A DNA stretch of 64,000 nt from Pararge aegeria (GCF_905163445.1 NC_053204.1:6455501-6519500); one strand, 5' to 3'; positions 41,596 through 51,789 are shown, numbered from the stretch's first letter. The notes: generated from the letters alone by a model not told the origin. A program made the numbers and translations.

Positions 41596-42060
41596 TTGGT
41601 ATCGTTATCGATAACGTTCAAGTCGATTATCGATGAGTTAAACATGTATAGTTTTGATAAAAAGTTTGAAAAGATGATAAAAGTATTCATGTTAGTCATG
41701 ATACGAATTGATACCACAGATAACAATATACTATTCGATCGAGCAGTGCGCCGTGCAATAATTGTTGACATTACTATTCCACATGACGATAATATGGTGA
41801 AAGCTGAAAAGGAAAAAGTATCTAAATACTTGGACCTTGTTCATGAGATTGGAATGTGGAATGTTGAGTCGACCGTTATTGTCCCGATCGTCGTTTCAGT
41901 CAATTGTCTTCTCACGAAAAGCTTCGACCAACATCTTAAGAAGCTTTCGCTTGGTTATTGGATCAAGGGTCGGATACAGAAGGCGCGTATTGTGAGGAGG
42001 TTCTTCACTCTGTAGCCCTGACCGCCGGTTTTTTAGGTACTCAAAACACCCGCAAGTTTT
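41596..42060 (+). mobile_element. LINE ORF C-terminal fragment (IPHDDN...IVVSVNCLLTKS family)
   Basis: A 139-codon open frame ends at 42015. Its second half reads RAVRRAIIVDITIPHDDN, KAEKEKVSKYLDLVHEIGMW, ESTVIVPIVVSVNCLLTKSF, DQHLKKLSLGYWIKGRIQK and ARIVRRFFTL. I know this from the C-terminal end of a non-LTR retrotransposon protein common in Lepidoptera; the clade is not certain. Upstream half is decayed. A related, broken copy is in the duplicated unit (23360-23595 and 25082-25317). Confidence 0.65.
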
Positions 42061-42169
42061 AATTTATAACTAAGGCTCAGGTCCAATAACTTATTTTAGA
42101 TGTTCATGATATGGGAGACACTTAGTTCTTTTATTGTTAAAATTGCACTATCACTACACTTTCACTACA

Positions 42170-42378
42170 CTACACTAGCTCAAAAGTGTAGTTGTGGGCT
42201 TCTTAGTCCAGGGCGCGTTTGGAGCCCTCGTAGCTTTAGTTTAAAGTTGACGAATTTAATATCGCCATCAACTCACTTCTAAGTCATATTTTACATGTAA
42301 TGTACGCATCAAGTGCCATCTATGTGCCTTTTTGAATAAAGATATATTTGACTTTGACTTTGACCTTGACCTTGACTT
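42170..42378 (+). mobile_element. LINE-Y 3' UTR with (TGACTT)n tail
   Basis: GTTGTGGGCTTCTTAGTCC, GCGCGTTTGGAGCCCTCG, TATCGCCATCAACTCAC, ACGCATCAAGTGCCATC and a tail of TTGACTTTGACC repeats. Confidence 0.85.
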
Positions 42379-42379
42379 C

Positions 42380-42895
42380 ACTATGTCTGTATTGTCGAGG
42401 AGCTCGATGGTCGATTTTTACACGATAATAAAGTCTATGTTTAGAGCTTCGCCATGTTTTTTTTATAACTTTGTCTACGAAGTCCATTCGCAGATGATGA
42501 TGAGGACGTATTTGTCGGTAGAATAGGCATGGTCTAATTACGAACCTATAGTACGAATAGTTGAAACTGTATGTTGACATAGTTTCGTAGCGAAACTAGC
42601 GCGGGATAAGACGTAACCTGGGTCATTAAAACAGAAAGCTTTTATCGCGACGAGATGGGAATCGTGCAGGTGTATACCTTGCCTACGTAGCTGGCTTTGT
42701 AACGTACTCTTACGTCACAGCCCTGATTTACACAAACTTATGTTACAATGAGTTAATGGAGGAATTAATAAGAACGGAATTCGGTTATAACAGGTGACAA
42801 TGTTTTAAAAATGTTGTTTGAGGCGTGGCAGACAATGGTCGGAGAAAACTGGCAATGTCCAGTAAGTTGTCATTTTCTCTGACTAATTCTGATAT
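42380..42895. other. unannotated spacer
   Basis: No feature. Confidence 0.3.
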
Positions 42896-42897
42896 GC

Positions 42898-43030
42898 TGC
42901 TGTAATGTAAATTAGGCCAGCGTGGTGGGCTAAGGCCTTAAACCCTTACTTATTACCCCCTCAGAGGAGACTCGTGCCATGTAGTCAGTGGCACAGGGTC
43001 ATTGACCAGGGTATATAAGGAAGATGGCTT
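42898..43030 (+). mobile_element. SINE-B 3' fragment
   Basis: TTAGGCCAGCGTGGTGGGC, CCTTAAACCCTTAC and GAGACTCGTGCCATGTAGT are present. Confidence 0.65.
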
Positions 43031-43371
43031 TAAATGGAAAAGTACTACCTTTATGAGTTATTAAAAAAATTTAGGCAGTGCTTTAGTGCATGTATGAAGT
43101 GCTCGCCACTGCGATGTTTAATAGGATGATGATGAAACGGAGGAACTAATAAGAACCTCCGTTCTTATTCGTTTATAACCGGAACCAACATTTTAAAATG
43201 TTCTGATGCATGGGATTTTATATTGCCATTGAAAAGTGAAAGGTGATAGAAAACACAATTACCTAACAATACTAACTGGTTATAACCAGTAAGCAAGTCC
43301 ATGCAATGCATCTCAACATGAATATCAACCCATAGTTGCGGGTCTAATCTTACGTCTTAAAACGCACATAG

Positions 43372-43447
43372 CTTCAAAATATAGATTTGTTACTCTGTAC
43401 CCCTGTAAGTTAAGCCGAAGGTTTACCTTCTAGGCTATCAGCGCTGC
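43372..43447 (-). mobile_element. SINE-B head fragment
   Basis: AAAACGCACATAGC and GGCTATCAGCGCTGC are the inverse head; the B-box region is changed. Confidence 0.5.
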
Positions 43448-43449
43448 TT

Positions 43450-43805
43450 AAATATAAAATCAGGAAAATCCAAATTGAATCTTTAGATGAAATGAAGAAG
43501 TAAACAGGATAATGAAATTTCTGGCATATTCAACACTCGAACCGTTCAATATTACAGCAAAAAATATCGCATCGAGTTGAAAAATTACAGCCGTTTCTCA
43601 CGGAGCGTTTATGCGGATGAACGGGCGGGTGGAAATTGTGGAAATGGTGGAAATTGTGGAAGCTGTGGAAACGAGTTGTTGTGACGTCACACCCCGTAAT
43701 TTAAACGTGGTGTTCTTGTACCTGCAATAGCTAGCTACGTGTATGTAATTATGTATACGAGTGTTTAATATTCGAAGCTAGTTATTTTTGACTCGCGACG
43801 CAAAA
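43450..43805. other. unannotated spacer
   Basis: Short GTGGAAATTGTGGAA repeats lie at about 43630-43670 and TGACGTCA at 43682-43689. Confidence 0.35.
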
Positions 43806-43813
43806 ACGTCAGG

Positions 43814-44019
43814 CAGTGGCGTGCATAGAGGGTATGCACAGGGTATGCAGATGATACAAAATTAAAAAAAATCGCCAGTACAAGTTATAAAATACTCAAG
43901 CGTAGGCTTTTTATAACCCTTACAAAGCCTATCCTTAATTTTTTTATCATTCTTACTAGAGATTTTCTTCATTTTATATCATCTGCATACCCTGTGCATA
44001 CCCTCTATGCACGCCACTG
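43814..44019. mobile_element. hAT-type MITE, 206 bp, with 8-bp target duplication
   Basis: Terminal inverted repeats begin CAGTGGCGTGCATAGAGGG and match for about 49 bp with one mismatch. The 8 bases ACGTCAGG stand on both sides (43806-43813 and 44020-44027). CAGTGG-type ends plus an 8-bp duplication are the known hAT signature. There is no coding capacity. A relative lies at 56541-56727. Confidence 0.93.
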
Positions 44020-44039
44020 ACGTCAGGGTGTTATAAATT

Positions 44040-44053
44040 TGACATGTTTGCGT

Positions 44054-44106
<53 letters not shown>

Positions 44107-44400
44107 AGTGTGTGCTGTGGCATCGTATTTTCCTTTGATTATGACATTGTTTTTTTTTTTGTTTTAAGGTGAATTAGTCGGGAGTCTTAACTTTGATGAA
44201 AATCGTATTTTAAAAATTTAATACTCCCTCTCAATATAAGTATCAAATGAAAAACTATACACTATGATACATTTCGGATCCAAGATGGCCGCCACAACAA
44301 AATGGGAATTCTCAACTCCCTCAATATGGGTATCAAATGAAAGGACTTGACTAGTAGAATAATGTACTCCAAGACGAAAGACGGGGTTTTTTCAGTTTTT
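44040..44400 (+). repeat. AAGATGGCCGCC family copy
   Basis: (TG)n, then GTGTGCTGTGGCATCG, a T-run, GAATTAGTCGGGAGTC, GATCCAAGATGGCCGCCAC, ATGGGTATCAAATGAAAGG and ACTTGACTAGTAGAATAATG. This is the fullest copy in the window. Confidence 0.7.
44054..44115. repeat. (TG)n microsatellite
   Basis: About 25 TG repeats directly upstream of the AAGATGGCCGCC family body. Confidence 0.9.
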
Positions 44401-44409
44401 TGTAATATA

Positions 44410-45425
44410 TATTCCCGTTTTAATGTCAAAGTCCAAGTCAAAGTCAAAAATATCTTTATTCAAGTAGGCCCATAGGTGGCACTTTTGATGCGTACATAAG
44501 AATTACACGGTAGTGAGATGATGGCGATAACCACATTCGTAAACTTAAAACTAAAGCTACGAGGGTTCCAAACGCGTCCTGGTCTAAGAAGAAGCCCACA
44601 ACAAACTTAGCCGGGTGTTTTTTTTTTTTTGTTATCACCATCTCACAATGTCATTTTAAATTATTAGAAGAGCAACCTGGTTAGAGCAATAATTTACACC
44701 CAAGCTTTTTTATCGTTTACGTAGTCTTTTATACTATAATAGGACTTTTCTATAAGCTTACGTTTAATACAAACTTTGAACTTTTTAAGAGACATCTCCA
44801 AGATGTCAATTGGTAGTTTATTGTAGAATTGTATGCAATTTCCTTTAAACGAATTATGAATTTTATGTAACCTAGTATATTGCACTGTAAGTTTATTCTT
44901 ACTTCTAATGTTTAAATTATTGCAGTCACATTTTTTCTTAAATTTAGAAATTATTTTATGAACGTACATTAAATTTTCAAATATGTACTGACTATACACT
45001 GTCATTATTTTAATATCTTTAAATTTATCTCTCAATGACTCTCTCGGACCCATTTTGTAGATAGAACGAACAGCCCTCTTCTGCAGCACGAAAATAGTGC
45101 TAATATCAGCAGCATTACCCCAAAGTAAAATTCCATATGACATAATGCTGTGAAAGTAATTAAAATATACCAGTCTAGCAGATTCTACGTCGGTCATATG
45201 GCGTATCTTCTGTACCGCATAGGCAGCAGAACTAAGCTTGTTCGATAAATTATTTACATGAGGGCCCCATTGAAGTTTAGAATCTAACGTTATTCATAGA
45301 AAAACTGTCGTATCCTCCAGTTTCAGTTCCTCACAATTAAGTAGTACAGTGGTTTTCACGTGTTTAACATTAGGTAAAGTGAATTTTATACACTTAATGA
45401 ATAGCAAGTTGGGATCATAAGACGC
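44410..45425 (-). mobile_element. LINE-Y, best copy (RT C-terminal region, 3' UTR, tail)
   Basis: A 167-codon minus-strand frame (44694-45197) reads MTDVESARLVYFNYFHSIMS, YGILLWGNAADISTIFVLQK, RAVRSIYKMGPRESLRDKFK, KKCDCNNLNIRSKNKLTVQ, IQFYNKLPIDILEMSLKKF and IEKSYYSIKDYVNDKKAWV. A second frame upstream (45290-45425) continues the protein after a break. This is the region after the RT active site in a CR1/Jockey-group LINE; the RT core is absent, so the copy is 5'-truncated. The 3' UTR has GGTGATAACAAAA, CGTAGCTTTAGTTTTAAG, ACGCATCAAAAGTGCC and ends in TTTGACTTTGACTTTG. It is transcribed toward the adjoining AAGATGGCCGCC copy and lies opposite an RTE piece at 45430. Confidence 0.88.
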
Positions 45426-45429
45426 TAGA

Positions 45430-45600
45430 TTGGCGCAGTACCTAACCTGTAAACGCAGCGTAGGTCGGCCCCTAACGCGGTGGACAGACATCGGGCAAGT
45501 CGCTGGGAGCCGCTGTAGGCAAGCGGCCCAGGACCGTGGATTGTGGAACTCCCAAAGACCTATGTCCAGTAGTGGACGTCAATTGGTTGAAATGATGAAC
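45430..45600 (+). mobile_element. RTE 3' end
   Basis: Codons TCKRSVGRPLTRWTDIGQVA, GSRCRQAAQDRGLWNSQRP, then CCAGTAGTGGACGTCAATTG and GATGATGAAC. The usual VQQW closing is mutated. Confidence 0.8.
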
Positions 45601-45634
45601 ATGAAGCGGTGATAGCCTAGTGGTAAAGGCGTTT
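45601..45634 (+). mobile_element. SINE-B head fragment
   Basis: GAAGCGGTGATAGCCTAGTG, then AAAGGCG, then a T-run replaces the rest. Confidence 0.6.
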
Positions 45635-45734
45635 TTTTTTTCTTATTTGGTTCACCAATAGCTTAACTTTTCATCAAAACAATTAAAAACTAGCTTATAC
45701 AGTATGACATGGACATGGCATACGGCATATGAGA

Positions 45735-46095
45735 CATGGTCGTTAGCTATGGGCCTCACAAGAATGCTTGGAGTATCTCTATCTATCGAAACAGAAATGT
45801 GGAGATTCGTAGAAGAACCAGGGTTACCGACATAGCTCAACGAGTCGCGAAGCTGAAGTCGCAATGGGCCGGGCACATAGTTCGGAGAAAGGATGGACGT
45901 TGGGGTCCCAAGGTGCTGGCAGCCCCGAACTGATAAGCGCAGCGTTGGTCGACCCCCAACGAGGTGGACAGACGTCATTAAGCGTGTCGCAGGTAGACAG
46001 TGGATCCAAGCGGCACAGAACCGTGGAATTTGGAACTCCCTACAAAAGACCTATGTCCAGCAGTGGACGTCTATCGGTTGATATGATGATAAAGT
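45735..46095 (+). mobile_element. RTE C-terminal fragment
   Basis: Frames give NVEIRRRTRVTDIAQRVAKL, KSQWAGHIVRRKDGRWGPKV and, after a shift, KRSVGRPPTRWTDVIKRVAG, RQWIQAAQNRGIWNSLQKT and YVQQWTSIG. The RTE C-terminus is complete apart from one frameshift near 45930. Confidence 0.88.
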
Positions 46096-46149
46096 ATGAA
46101 GACAAAATGTAAGCACTGCATGCAAATAAATAAGGTTATCTAGCTTGCA

Positions 46150-46278
46150 ACAACTTGTCCACCAATCCGCACTGGGCCAGCGTGGTGGACTTCGGCCTTA
46201 ATCTCTTCTCATTGTATAAGGAGACCTGTGCCCAGTAGTGGGCCAGTAATGGGTTGAAGTGATGATGATGATGAGCTC
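46150..46278 (+). mobile_element. SINE-B 3' part
   Basis: CCACCAATCCGCACTGGGCC, AGCGTGGTGGACTTCGGCC, AAGGAGACCTGTGCCC, AGTAGTGGGCCAGTAATGG and (GAT)n. Confidence 0.8.
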
Positions 46279-46309
46279 AGACAAGATAGAAGTATATGAA
46301 GATATAAAT

Positions 46310-46557
46310 AAAATAAATAATAAATAAATATACTACGACATTACACACATCGCCACCTAGCCCCAAAGTAAGCGTAGTTTGTGTTATGGGTACTAAGATA
46401 GCTGATGAATATTTCTATGAATATAATACACAGAATTACTTATAATATACAGATAAACACCCAGACACTGAAAAACATTCATGTTCATCACACAAACATT
46501 TCCCACAGCCTTGACTCGGAAAGCAGGGTCGCTGCCCACTGCGCCAATCAGCCGTCA
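46310..46557 (-). mobile_element. SINE-A, near full length
   Basis: CGACATTACACACATCGCC, CTAGCCCCAAAGTAAGCG, CAGATAAACACCCAGACAC and GCCCACTGCGCCAATCAGCC run in inverse order. The B-box is partly deleted. Confidence 0.85.
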
Positions 46558-46567
46558 TCTTTGACGA

Positions 46568-46720
46568 GCATGAATTTTATTGTATATTATAAGTACTTAT
46601 GTATATTATTCATAAAAATATTCATCAGTCATCTTAGTACCGATAACACAGAACTACGCTTGCTTTGTCGCTAGTTGGCGATGTGTGTATTGGCATCGTG
46701 TATTTATTTATTATTTTCAT
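46568..46720 (+). mobile_element. SINE-A 3' part
   Basis: ATTATAAGTACTTATGTATA, AATATTCATCAGTCATC, CGCTAGTTGGCGATGTGTG and a TATTTATTTATT tail. It sits opposite the preceding minus copy. Confidence 0.8.
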
Positions 46721-46810
46721 TTATTTAGTAACACTTATAAATCAGAAAATATGGAACACGGGTAATTTTAATCGTACTCCACTGTAGCACAACAATTAGG
46801 CCAAGGCTTA

Positions 46811-46936
46811 ATAAGGCCGAAACGCGATTTGCGTCGCATAAGCGATCAAAACCACAATATATTCACAAGATAAATAAGGCCGAAACGCGATTTGCGTCGC
46901 ATAAGCGATCAAAACCACAATATATTCACAAGATAA
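46811..46936. repeat. perfect 63-bp tandem duplication
   Basis: ATAAGGCCGAAACGCGATTT starts both units (46811 and 46874), and both end ATTCACAAGATAA. I see no difference between them. Confidence 0.95.
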
Positions 46937-46939
46937 ACA

Positions 46940-47230
46940 AAACAACCTACCGACCTCTACAATAGCCAAGATTACTGATATCTTTTAGGCTGTGTGTTTT
47001 TTACTTGTCAGTTCTCACCAGTCAGGTTTTATTGTTCTTTATAAACCGACATCAAAAAGGAGGAGGTACTCAATTCGCTAGGATTTTCTTCTTTAGGTCT
47101 GTCACCGATTACACTGAGAATTATAATTCGATTTACGTGACTCTTATTTAGTTTGTTACGGATTTTTTGCCATTTCGTCTCACAGAATTTAAACATACTT
47201 TGGCCCAGTTGTTTTAATTTTATTAACATT
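46940..47230 (-). other. AT-rich spacer with a 66-codon minus frame
   Basis: The frame (47029-47229) ends IIILSVIGDRPKEENPSELS, TSSFLMSVYKEQ. I do not recognise it and see no splice or start context. Confidence 0.2.
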
Positions 47231-47231
47231 T

Positions 47232-47395
47232 TTTTATTTCACTACAGTCTACAGGTTAGTCCTTGACCGCAATCATACACGCTGATGAAGCAGCCTAAGA
47301 TGGTAACGGGCTAAAATGTGAAGAGTATGCCAGGGACAGCTTCTACGCGACATTGTACCCAAACGTTAAATCACTTGGCGGCAAGTCAGATAAAG
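47232..47395 (-). mobile_element. SINE-C 3' half
   Basis: The inverse tail (CAGGTTAGTCCTTGACCGC, GCAGCCTAAGATGG) and ACGCGACATTGTACCC are present. Confidence 0.7.
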
Positions 47396-47399
47396 AAAA

Positions 47400-47765
47400 C
47401 TTTTCAGAGTACACAACCCTTTGTATGCGTATGCTTGTATACCTATAGCTAACTTATTCTCGAACTTTACGGAATACAATCAAAATTCCAAAAAACTTTT
47501 GTTATATCTTCATATTTCATAAAAAATACTCCCTCCAAAGCTATCCCTTCGGAAACTTGAGCGCAAAACTTTATTATTTAATCCACTTAGGAAATTTTCG
47601 TACAAAGACCGCGAAACGTTATAAAAGATTCTGTGTTCAAGCTACTAATTTTAATATTAGATTCTTCATTATTAGGGTTCCGTAGTCAAACAAGGAAACC
47701 GTTAACTAAGTATATTTCCGTACGTCATATCAATTTTACTTAATAGGTAACCAAGCTATAATTTA
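47400..47765. other. unannotated spacer
   Basis: A TTAGGGTTCCGTAGTCAAACA word near 47674 is a known lepidopteran repeat motif; nothing larger is supported. Confidence 0.3.
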
Positions 47766-47770
47766 AAAAA

Positions 47771-47965
47771 ATATGAATGAATGAATGAATACTTTCTTTC
47801 TTTGGTGTACAGTAAGTGTTACTGTACACCAAAGAAAGAAAGTAGTCACAGAAATATACACATAGAGCAAGAGAGTAAAATTTGGTGGCCTTATCGCTAC
47901 ATAGCGATTTCTTCCAAGCAAAGAAAAAACATAGAAAAGACGTACGTGGTGCTACAATAATTACA
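47771..47965 (-). mobile_element. GCGATAAGGCCGCC retroposon 3' end carrying a hairpin
   Basis: (ATGA)n tail inverse, then the hairpin 47791-47843, AAATTTGGTGGCCTTATCGC and GCGATTTCTTCCAAGC. Compared with the copies at 19080 and 33750 it has an extra inverted segment at the tail junction. Confidence 0.8.
47791..47843. repeat. perfect hairpin, 25-bp arms, 3-nt loop
   Basis: ACTTTCTTTCTTTGGTGTAC plus AGTAA, loop GTG, then the exact inverse. The right arm is the family's own sequence (TGTACACCA, as at 19096); the left arm is extra. Confidence 0.95.
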
Positions 47966-48407
47966 ATAATTAAATCCGTCTCGTACGCGTTTGCAATATA
48001 AGCACACAAAAATAGAAAATGTTACTACATCACATTGCAGATCTTCGATTTTCATTATACATATAATATCTTTATACATAGATATTTTTTATTTTTATTT
48101 CAAACAAACAAACACATAAAAAGTAATCCAAAGAATACAGATAAAGTGTGTGATTTCCACACTAGGATTCCCTGTGTCGTGGAAATCACTTCCTTCCAGG
48201 TTGAATACAATAAAGGCAACTTAATAATAAAACAAAAAAAAATCAAAAACTAAAAAAAAAACAATTGGAGCAATAATGACAAAAAAATGTTCTTTAATGT
48301 GTGTAATATGTGTGCGTGTGTATGATTGTGTTGGTGCAGTAAATATGATTTAAACATTACACAAATACCTGTTTGATAGATCTACAGGGCCTTATTAATA
48401 AATGTAG

Positions 48408-48500
48408 CATACTGTCAGCGTGGTCTAGCGTGGACTACAGCCTTAACCACTTCTCATTGTGGGAAGAGACCCGTTGTCTTTAGTGACACTGACATTTAAA
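48408..48500 (+). mobile_element. SINE-B 3' fragment
   Basis: GTCAGCGTGGTCTAGCGTGG, AGCCTTAACCACTTCTC and GTGGGAAGAGACCCGT are present. Confidence 0.6.
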
Positions 48501-48514
48501 AGGTGCAGTCAGGT

Positions 48515-48575
48515 GAAGAACATTAAGCTCAATCTGCTATACTCCGCGAAAAGCAAATTAAGATTCATGTTCAAA
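48515..48575 (+). repeat. GCTTAATTTGCTATACTCC fragment
   Basis: AACATTAAGCTCAATCTGC and TATACTCCGCGAAAAGCA match 13590-13630 and 55410-55450. Confidence 0.65.
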
Positions 48576-48587
48576 AAAAAAAATTTG

Positions 48588-48765
48588 GCCAAGTTGCAAG
48601 TTCTTAGACCACGATGCGCTTGGAACCCTACTAGCTTTAGTTTTAAGTTAACGAATGCAGTTATCACCATCACTAACATTAGTGTAACATGTTATATGTA
48701 TGAACGCTTCGTAAGTGCCTGTAATAAGGTCTGACTAAAACACATGAATAAAACATTTTTCTTTT
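48588..48765 (+). mobile_element. LINE-Y 3'-UTR fragment
   Basis: GTTCTTAGACCACGATGCGC, GGAACCCTACTAGCTTTAG, AATGCAGTTATCACCATCAC and ATGAATAAAACA follow the LINE-Y order; the tail is lost. Confidence 0.7.
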
Positions 48766-48779
48766 GTTCATTATACCTA

Positions 48780-49785
48780 CGAGTATATCATGGAATTCCG
48801 AAACTTAATTTCTTAATTTTCAGGCTCAAGTACCTAGAACTTTCTATTACAGTTTAGAAAAACCCTAAATGTTAAAGAAAAAACATTAGTTTCAGTCAAT
48901 AGGTTTTTAATTTCGCTCGCAAACTTCGCTTCCATTAGCCGGCGCCATTTTGTGTACAGATAATTTACTAAAACGGCCGATGACTTGCAGGATGCGTTTG
49001 GAAACAATGTTTGCGCGATACCGCCTTTGAGGGAACGTTGTCTTTGTGGGAAAAGAATTTGCTGTGCCGAACTAAAACACTGGTATGTTTTATAAAGGAA
49101 TGCGGTTAATTTGTATTCCAATATTGTTAATTTTGTCTTTACATGGTATAAAACAAAGACGCTTCCGACGATTGTACGCCTAAATCTTTTGAAGTAAGCA
49201 AGGGATTTTAATGCAGTTTTCAGATATAAATAGAGTGATTCAAGAGGAAGGTTTATATGTATTTTATAATAGAGTAAGCTAAGAAATTCAAAGATTTTTA
49301 ATGTAAACTTATTAAGGTGCGCTTACATTGCAACGCCTTTCTGGCTTAACCTTACAAGATAGTGATAAACGACTAAGACACGGACACCGGGAGGAATCGT
49401 TGCATCGTTCGAGTCCATGTAGTACTGCGGTGCATCGATAATGCAGTCGTATTTATATCAAAATACCCACCAAGTCAATATAATTAACATAAATATCTGG
49501 TAAATATGAATTTATAGTTTTCAAAAGTTTAATTATTTATATAAATATACTGTAACTATAGATCAAATTATTGTACTACAGAATTGTAGGTATATCTTAA
49601 AAAAAACCGTCAAGAAATCCGGGAATGAATATTACTAGCTCACTGTGTCTTTTTTTATAACTTACATATTACAAAAATATTGGAATGTATTTTCCAAGCT
49701 ATTTTGAAAAAAACAGTATAATTCTTCATCCGATTAAATAACGGTTATTTGTACGCAAATGATGACCCAACAACTGTTCATTGAT
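48780..49785. other. unannotated stretch
   Basis: A minus frame at 48834-49121 (95 codons) has no recognised domain. Nothing else is supported. Confidence 0.3.
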
Positions 49786-49789
49786 TCTG

Positions 49790-49955
49790 ATAACCAAAAA
49801 TATCTCTGCTTTGACAAGAGCAAGCGAGAAAGGAATTTAATTTCAAAACTGGGCAAGCGCTTTGATCCCACCCAACCTCCCTTCTACCCGCATATAAAAC
49901 TTTACTCATTTACCTACTGCGGATAATAGAATAAAATTGTTTTGCCCTTTATTTA
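49790..49955 (-). repeat. CTTTGACAAGAGCAAGCGAG repeat segment
   Basis: ATCTCTGCTTTGACAAGAGC, CGAGAAAGGAATTTAATTT and ACCCGCATATAAAACTTTAC recur at 52630-52690 and 54010-54060. It appears to be the outer part of the TTCACG module family. Confidence 0.5.
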
Positions 49956-50097
49956 TACTACTCCTAGCGTTTGCTTCGTCAGCAAACATTTTCTGACAAG
50001 TACTTTCAAATAAAAACTTTCATTCTCTTTTTAAAGGATTACTAAAGAAGTTGTAATTCAAAAAAAAGTCTATAGATGGATAGAAAATCCTATCCTA

Positions 50098-50389
50098 TCC
50101 TACTAATATTATAAATGTCAATGTAAGTTTGTTTGTTACGCTTTCACGCAAAAACAACTTAACCGATCCTCATGAAACTTTGTACACATATTCTTGGAAG
50201 TGTTAGAAGTAATATAGGATACTTTTTATCCCGACATCAAGCTCGGTTCCTTTGGGAGAGGGGATGAGTGTTTGACGATTTTACACCATAACTCCGACAA
50301 ATTATAACCCATTTTAATAATTATTTTTGTACTATAGAGGTTATAATATGTGTTTAATTTTGCCCAAACTGTTGTTGGAGATACAAGAA
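50098..50389 (+). mobile_element. Helitron-like element, 3'-truncated by a LINE junction
   Basis: It starts TCCTACTAATATTATAAAT after an A and follows 23644 onward (ACGCTTTCACGCAAAAAC, TTTTTATCCCGACATCAAGC) until GTTGGAGATA, where it switches to LINE-X coding sequence. Confidence 0.75.
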
Positions 50390-50830
50390 ATGGTCATAAA
50401 TTAGTGTCATCTGCATATCGTCTGCGTAAGGTACAGGGATCATTTGTGGGATTGAGTATACGCTTTTATAATATGATTCCTAAGGTGATTTTGGACCTGC
50501 CAATGCACAAGTTTAAAGAATTTGTTAAAACACATTTATTACAGCGAGGTTACTATACAATTGATGATTTTTTTAATGACAAGGTTGCTTGGAAGCATCC
50601 GGCTCCGCTTTCAGCTCTCACAAGATAGAAAAATGAATGTTAAAATGCAAAATGTAAATTGTTGATGTTGGAAAAGAGCAACTGCTGAGTTTCTTGCCGG
50701 CTTCTTCTCGGTAGAATCTGCCTTCCGAACCGGTGGTAGAATCACTACAAACAGACAGACTTGACGTTTCAAAAGTGCTTATATTAGGCCTACTTGAAAT
50801 AAATGAATTTTGAATTTTGAATTGAATTTT
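50390..50830 (+). mobile_element. LINE-X fragment, C-terminal codons and 3' UTR
   Basis: The open frame RNGHKLVSSAYRLRKVQGSF, VGLSIRFYNMIPKVILDLPM, FVKTHLLQRGYYTIDDFFND and KVAWKHPAPLSALTR ends at 50628, followed by the full LINE-X 3' UTR and a TTTTGAATTTTGAATT tail. Confidence 0.88.
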
Positions 50831-50834
50831 TTTG

Positions 50835-51184
50835 AATTAATTCAAACGATTAAAGTTGCTACAGATTTTAATGTAAGTAGCTTTAAAACATAGGACTATC
50901 AAACAATTTTCTCACCACCATTTCACTTATTTAGGGGTGAATTTTAGTAACACCTTTTTTCGCGGATATCAACAAACCTAAAGGGAACTCGCTGAATTTT
51001 AATGTCCCTATTATTTAAAAACATCCACAACTTTGATACAATCATCCTACCTGTATTTCACCCCCATAAAGGTTTATTTCCTTAGTAAAAGGAAGCCTAT
51101 CTCACCCAGCAGATAACAAATGTCTGGGGTATCGAGGCATACGTGATGAGGCGGCAGCTGTAGTGTGGGCATGTCTCTCGAATT
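50835..51184. other. unannotated spacer
   Basis: No feature. Confidence 0.3.
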
Positions 51185-51185
51185 A

Positions 51186-51735
51186 AGTCATCATCATCAT
51201 CATCATCATCACATCAACGGATAGACGTCCACTGCTGGACATCGGTCTTTTGTAGGGAGTTCCAAGTTCCGCGGTTCTGAGCCGCTTGGATCCAGCGGCT
51301 ACCTGCGACGCGCTTAATGACGTCTGACCACATCGTTAGGGCTCGACCAACTGCGCTGCGCTTTCCAGTTCGGGGCTGCCATACCAGCACCTTGGGACCC
51401 CAACGTCCATCCTTTCTCCGAACTATGTGCCCGGCCCATTGCCACTTCAGCTTCGCGACTCGTAGAGCTATGTCAGTAACTCTGGTTCTTCTACGAATCT
51501 CTCCATTTCTGATTTGATCGCGTAGAGATACTCCGAGTATAGCGCTCTCCATCGCCCGCTGAGTGACTCTGAGGCTTCTTATGAGGCCCATAGTTAACGA
51601 ACATGTGAGCCATAGGTCATCACTGGCAACGCGCACTGTTCGAAGACTTTCGTCTTCAGGCACTGAGGGATTTTTGACGAAAAGATGTCACGAAGTTTCC
51701 CTAACGCTGCCCATCCGAGTTGGATTCAGCGGTTC
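51186..51735 (-). mobile_element. RTE C-terminal fragment with (ATC)n tail
   Basis: A 149-codon minus frame (51214-51663) reads SLRVTQRAMESAILGVSLRD, QIRNGEIRRRTRVTDIALRV, AKLKWQWAGHIVRRKDGRWG, PKVLVWQPRTGKRS, VIKRVAGSRWIQAAQNRGTW and NSLQKTDVQQWTSIR. This is the C-terminal domain of RTE endonuclease/RT proteins, almost undamaged; only KRSAVGRALTMW departs from the usual KRSVGRPPTRW. The 3' tail is (GAT)n. The RT domain is missing (5' truncation). Confidence 0.9.
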
Positions 51736-51789
51736 ACCTTCTTCCTCCTCGAATTAAGTAGTAAAGCTTTTTGTGACAGAACTAGTCCG

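Noticed and set aside
42320..42580. minus-strand frame with a KVKVKVKVK stretch
   Set aside because: It translates the (TGACTT)n tail of LINE-Y.
45893..46081. a host gene reading GKRSVGRPPTRWTD...VQQWTSIG
   Set aside because: This is the C-terminus of RTE retrotransposons, repeated at 25.9, 33.2, 45.4 and 51.2 kb.
46811..46936. CRISPR-like repeat
   Set aside because: Two directly adjoining identical 63-bp units without spacers, in a eukaryotic context; this is a plain tandem duplication.
48834..49121. 95-codon minus-strand frame
   Set aside because: No recognised domain, no splice or start context; kept out of the gene list.
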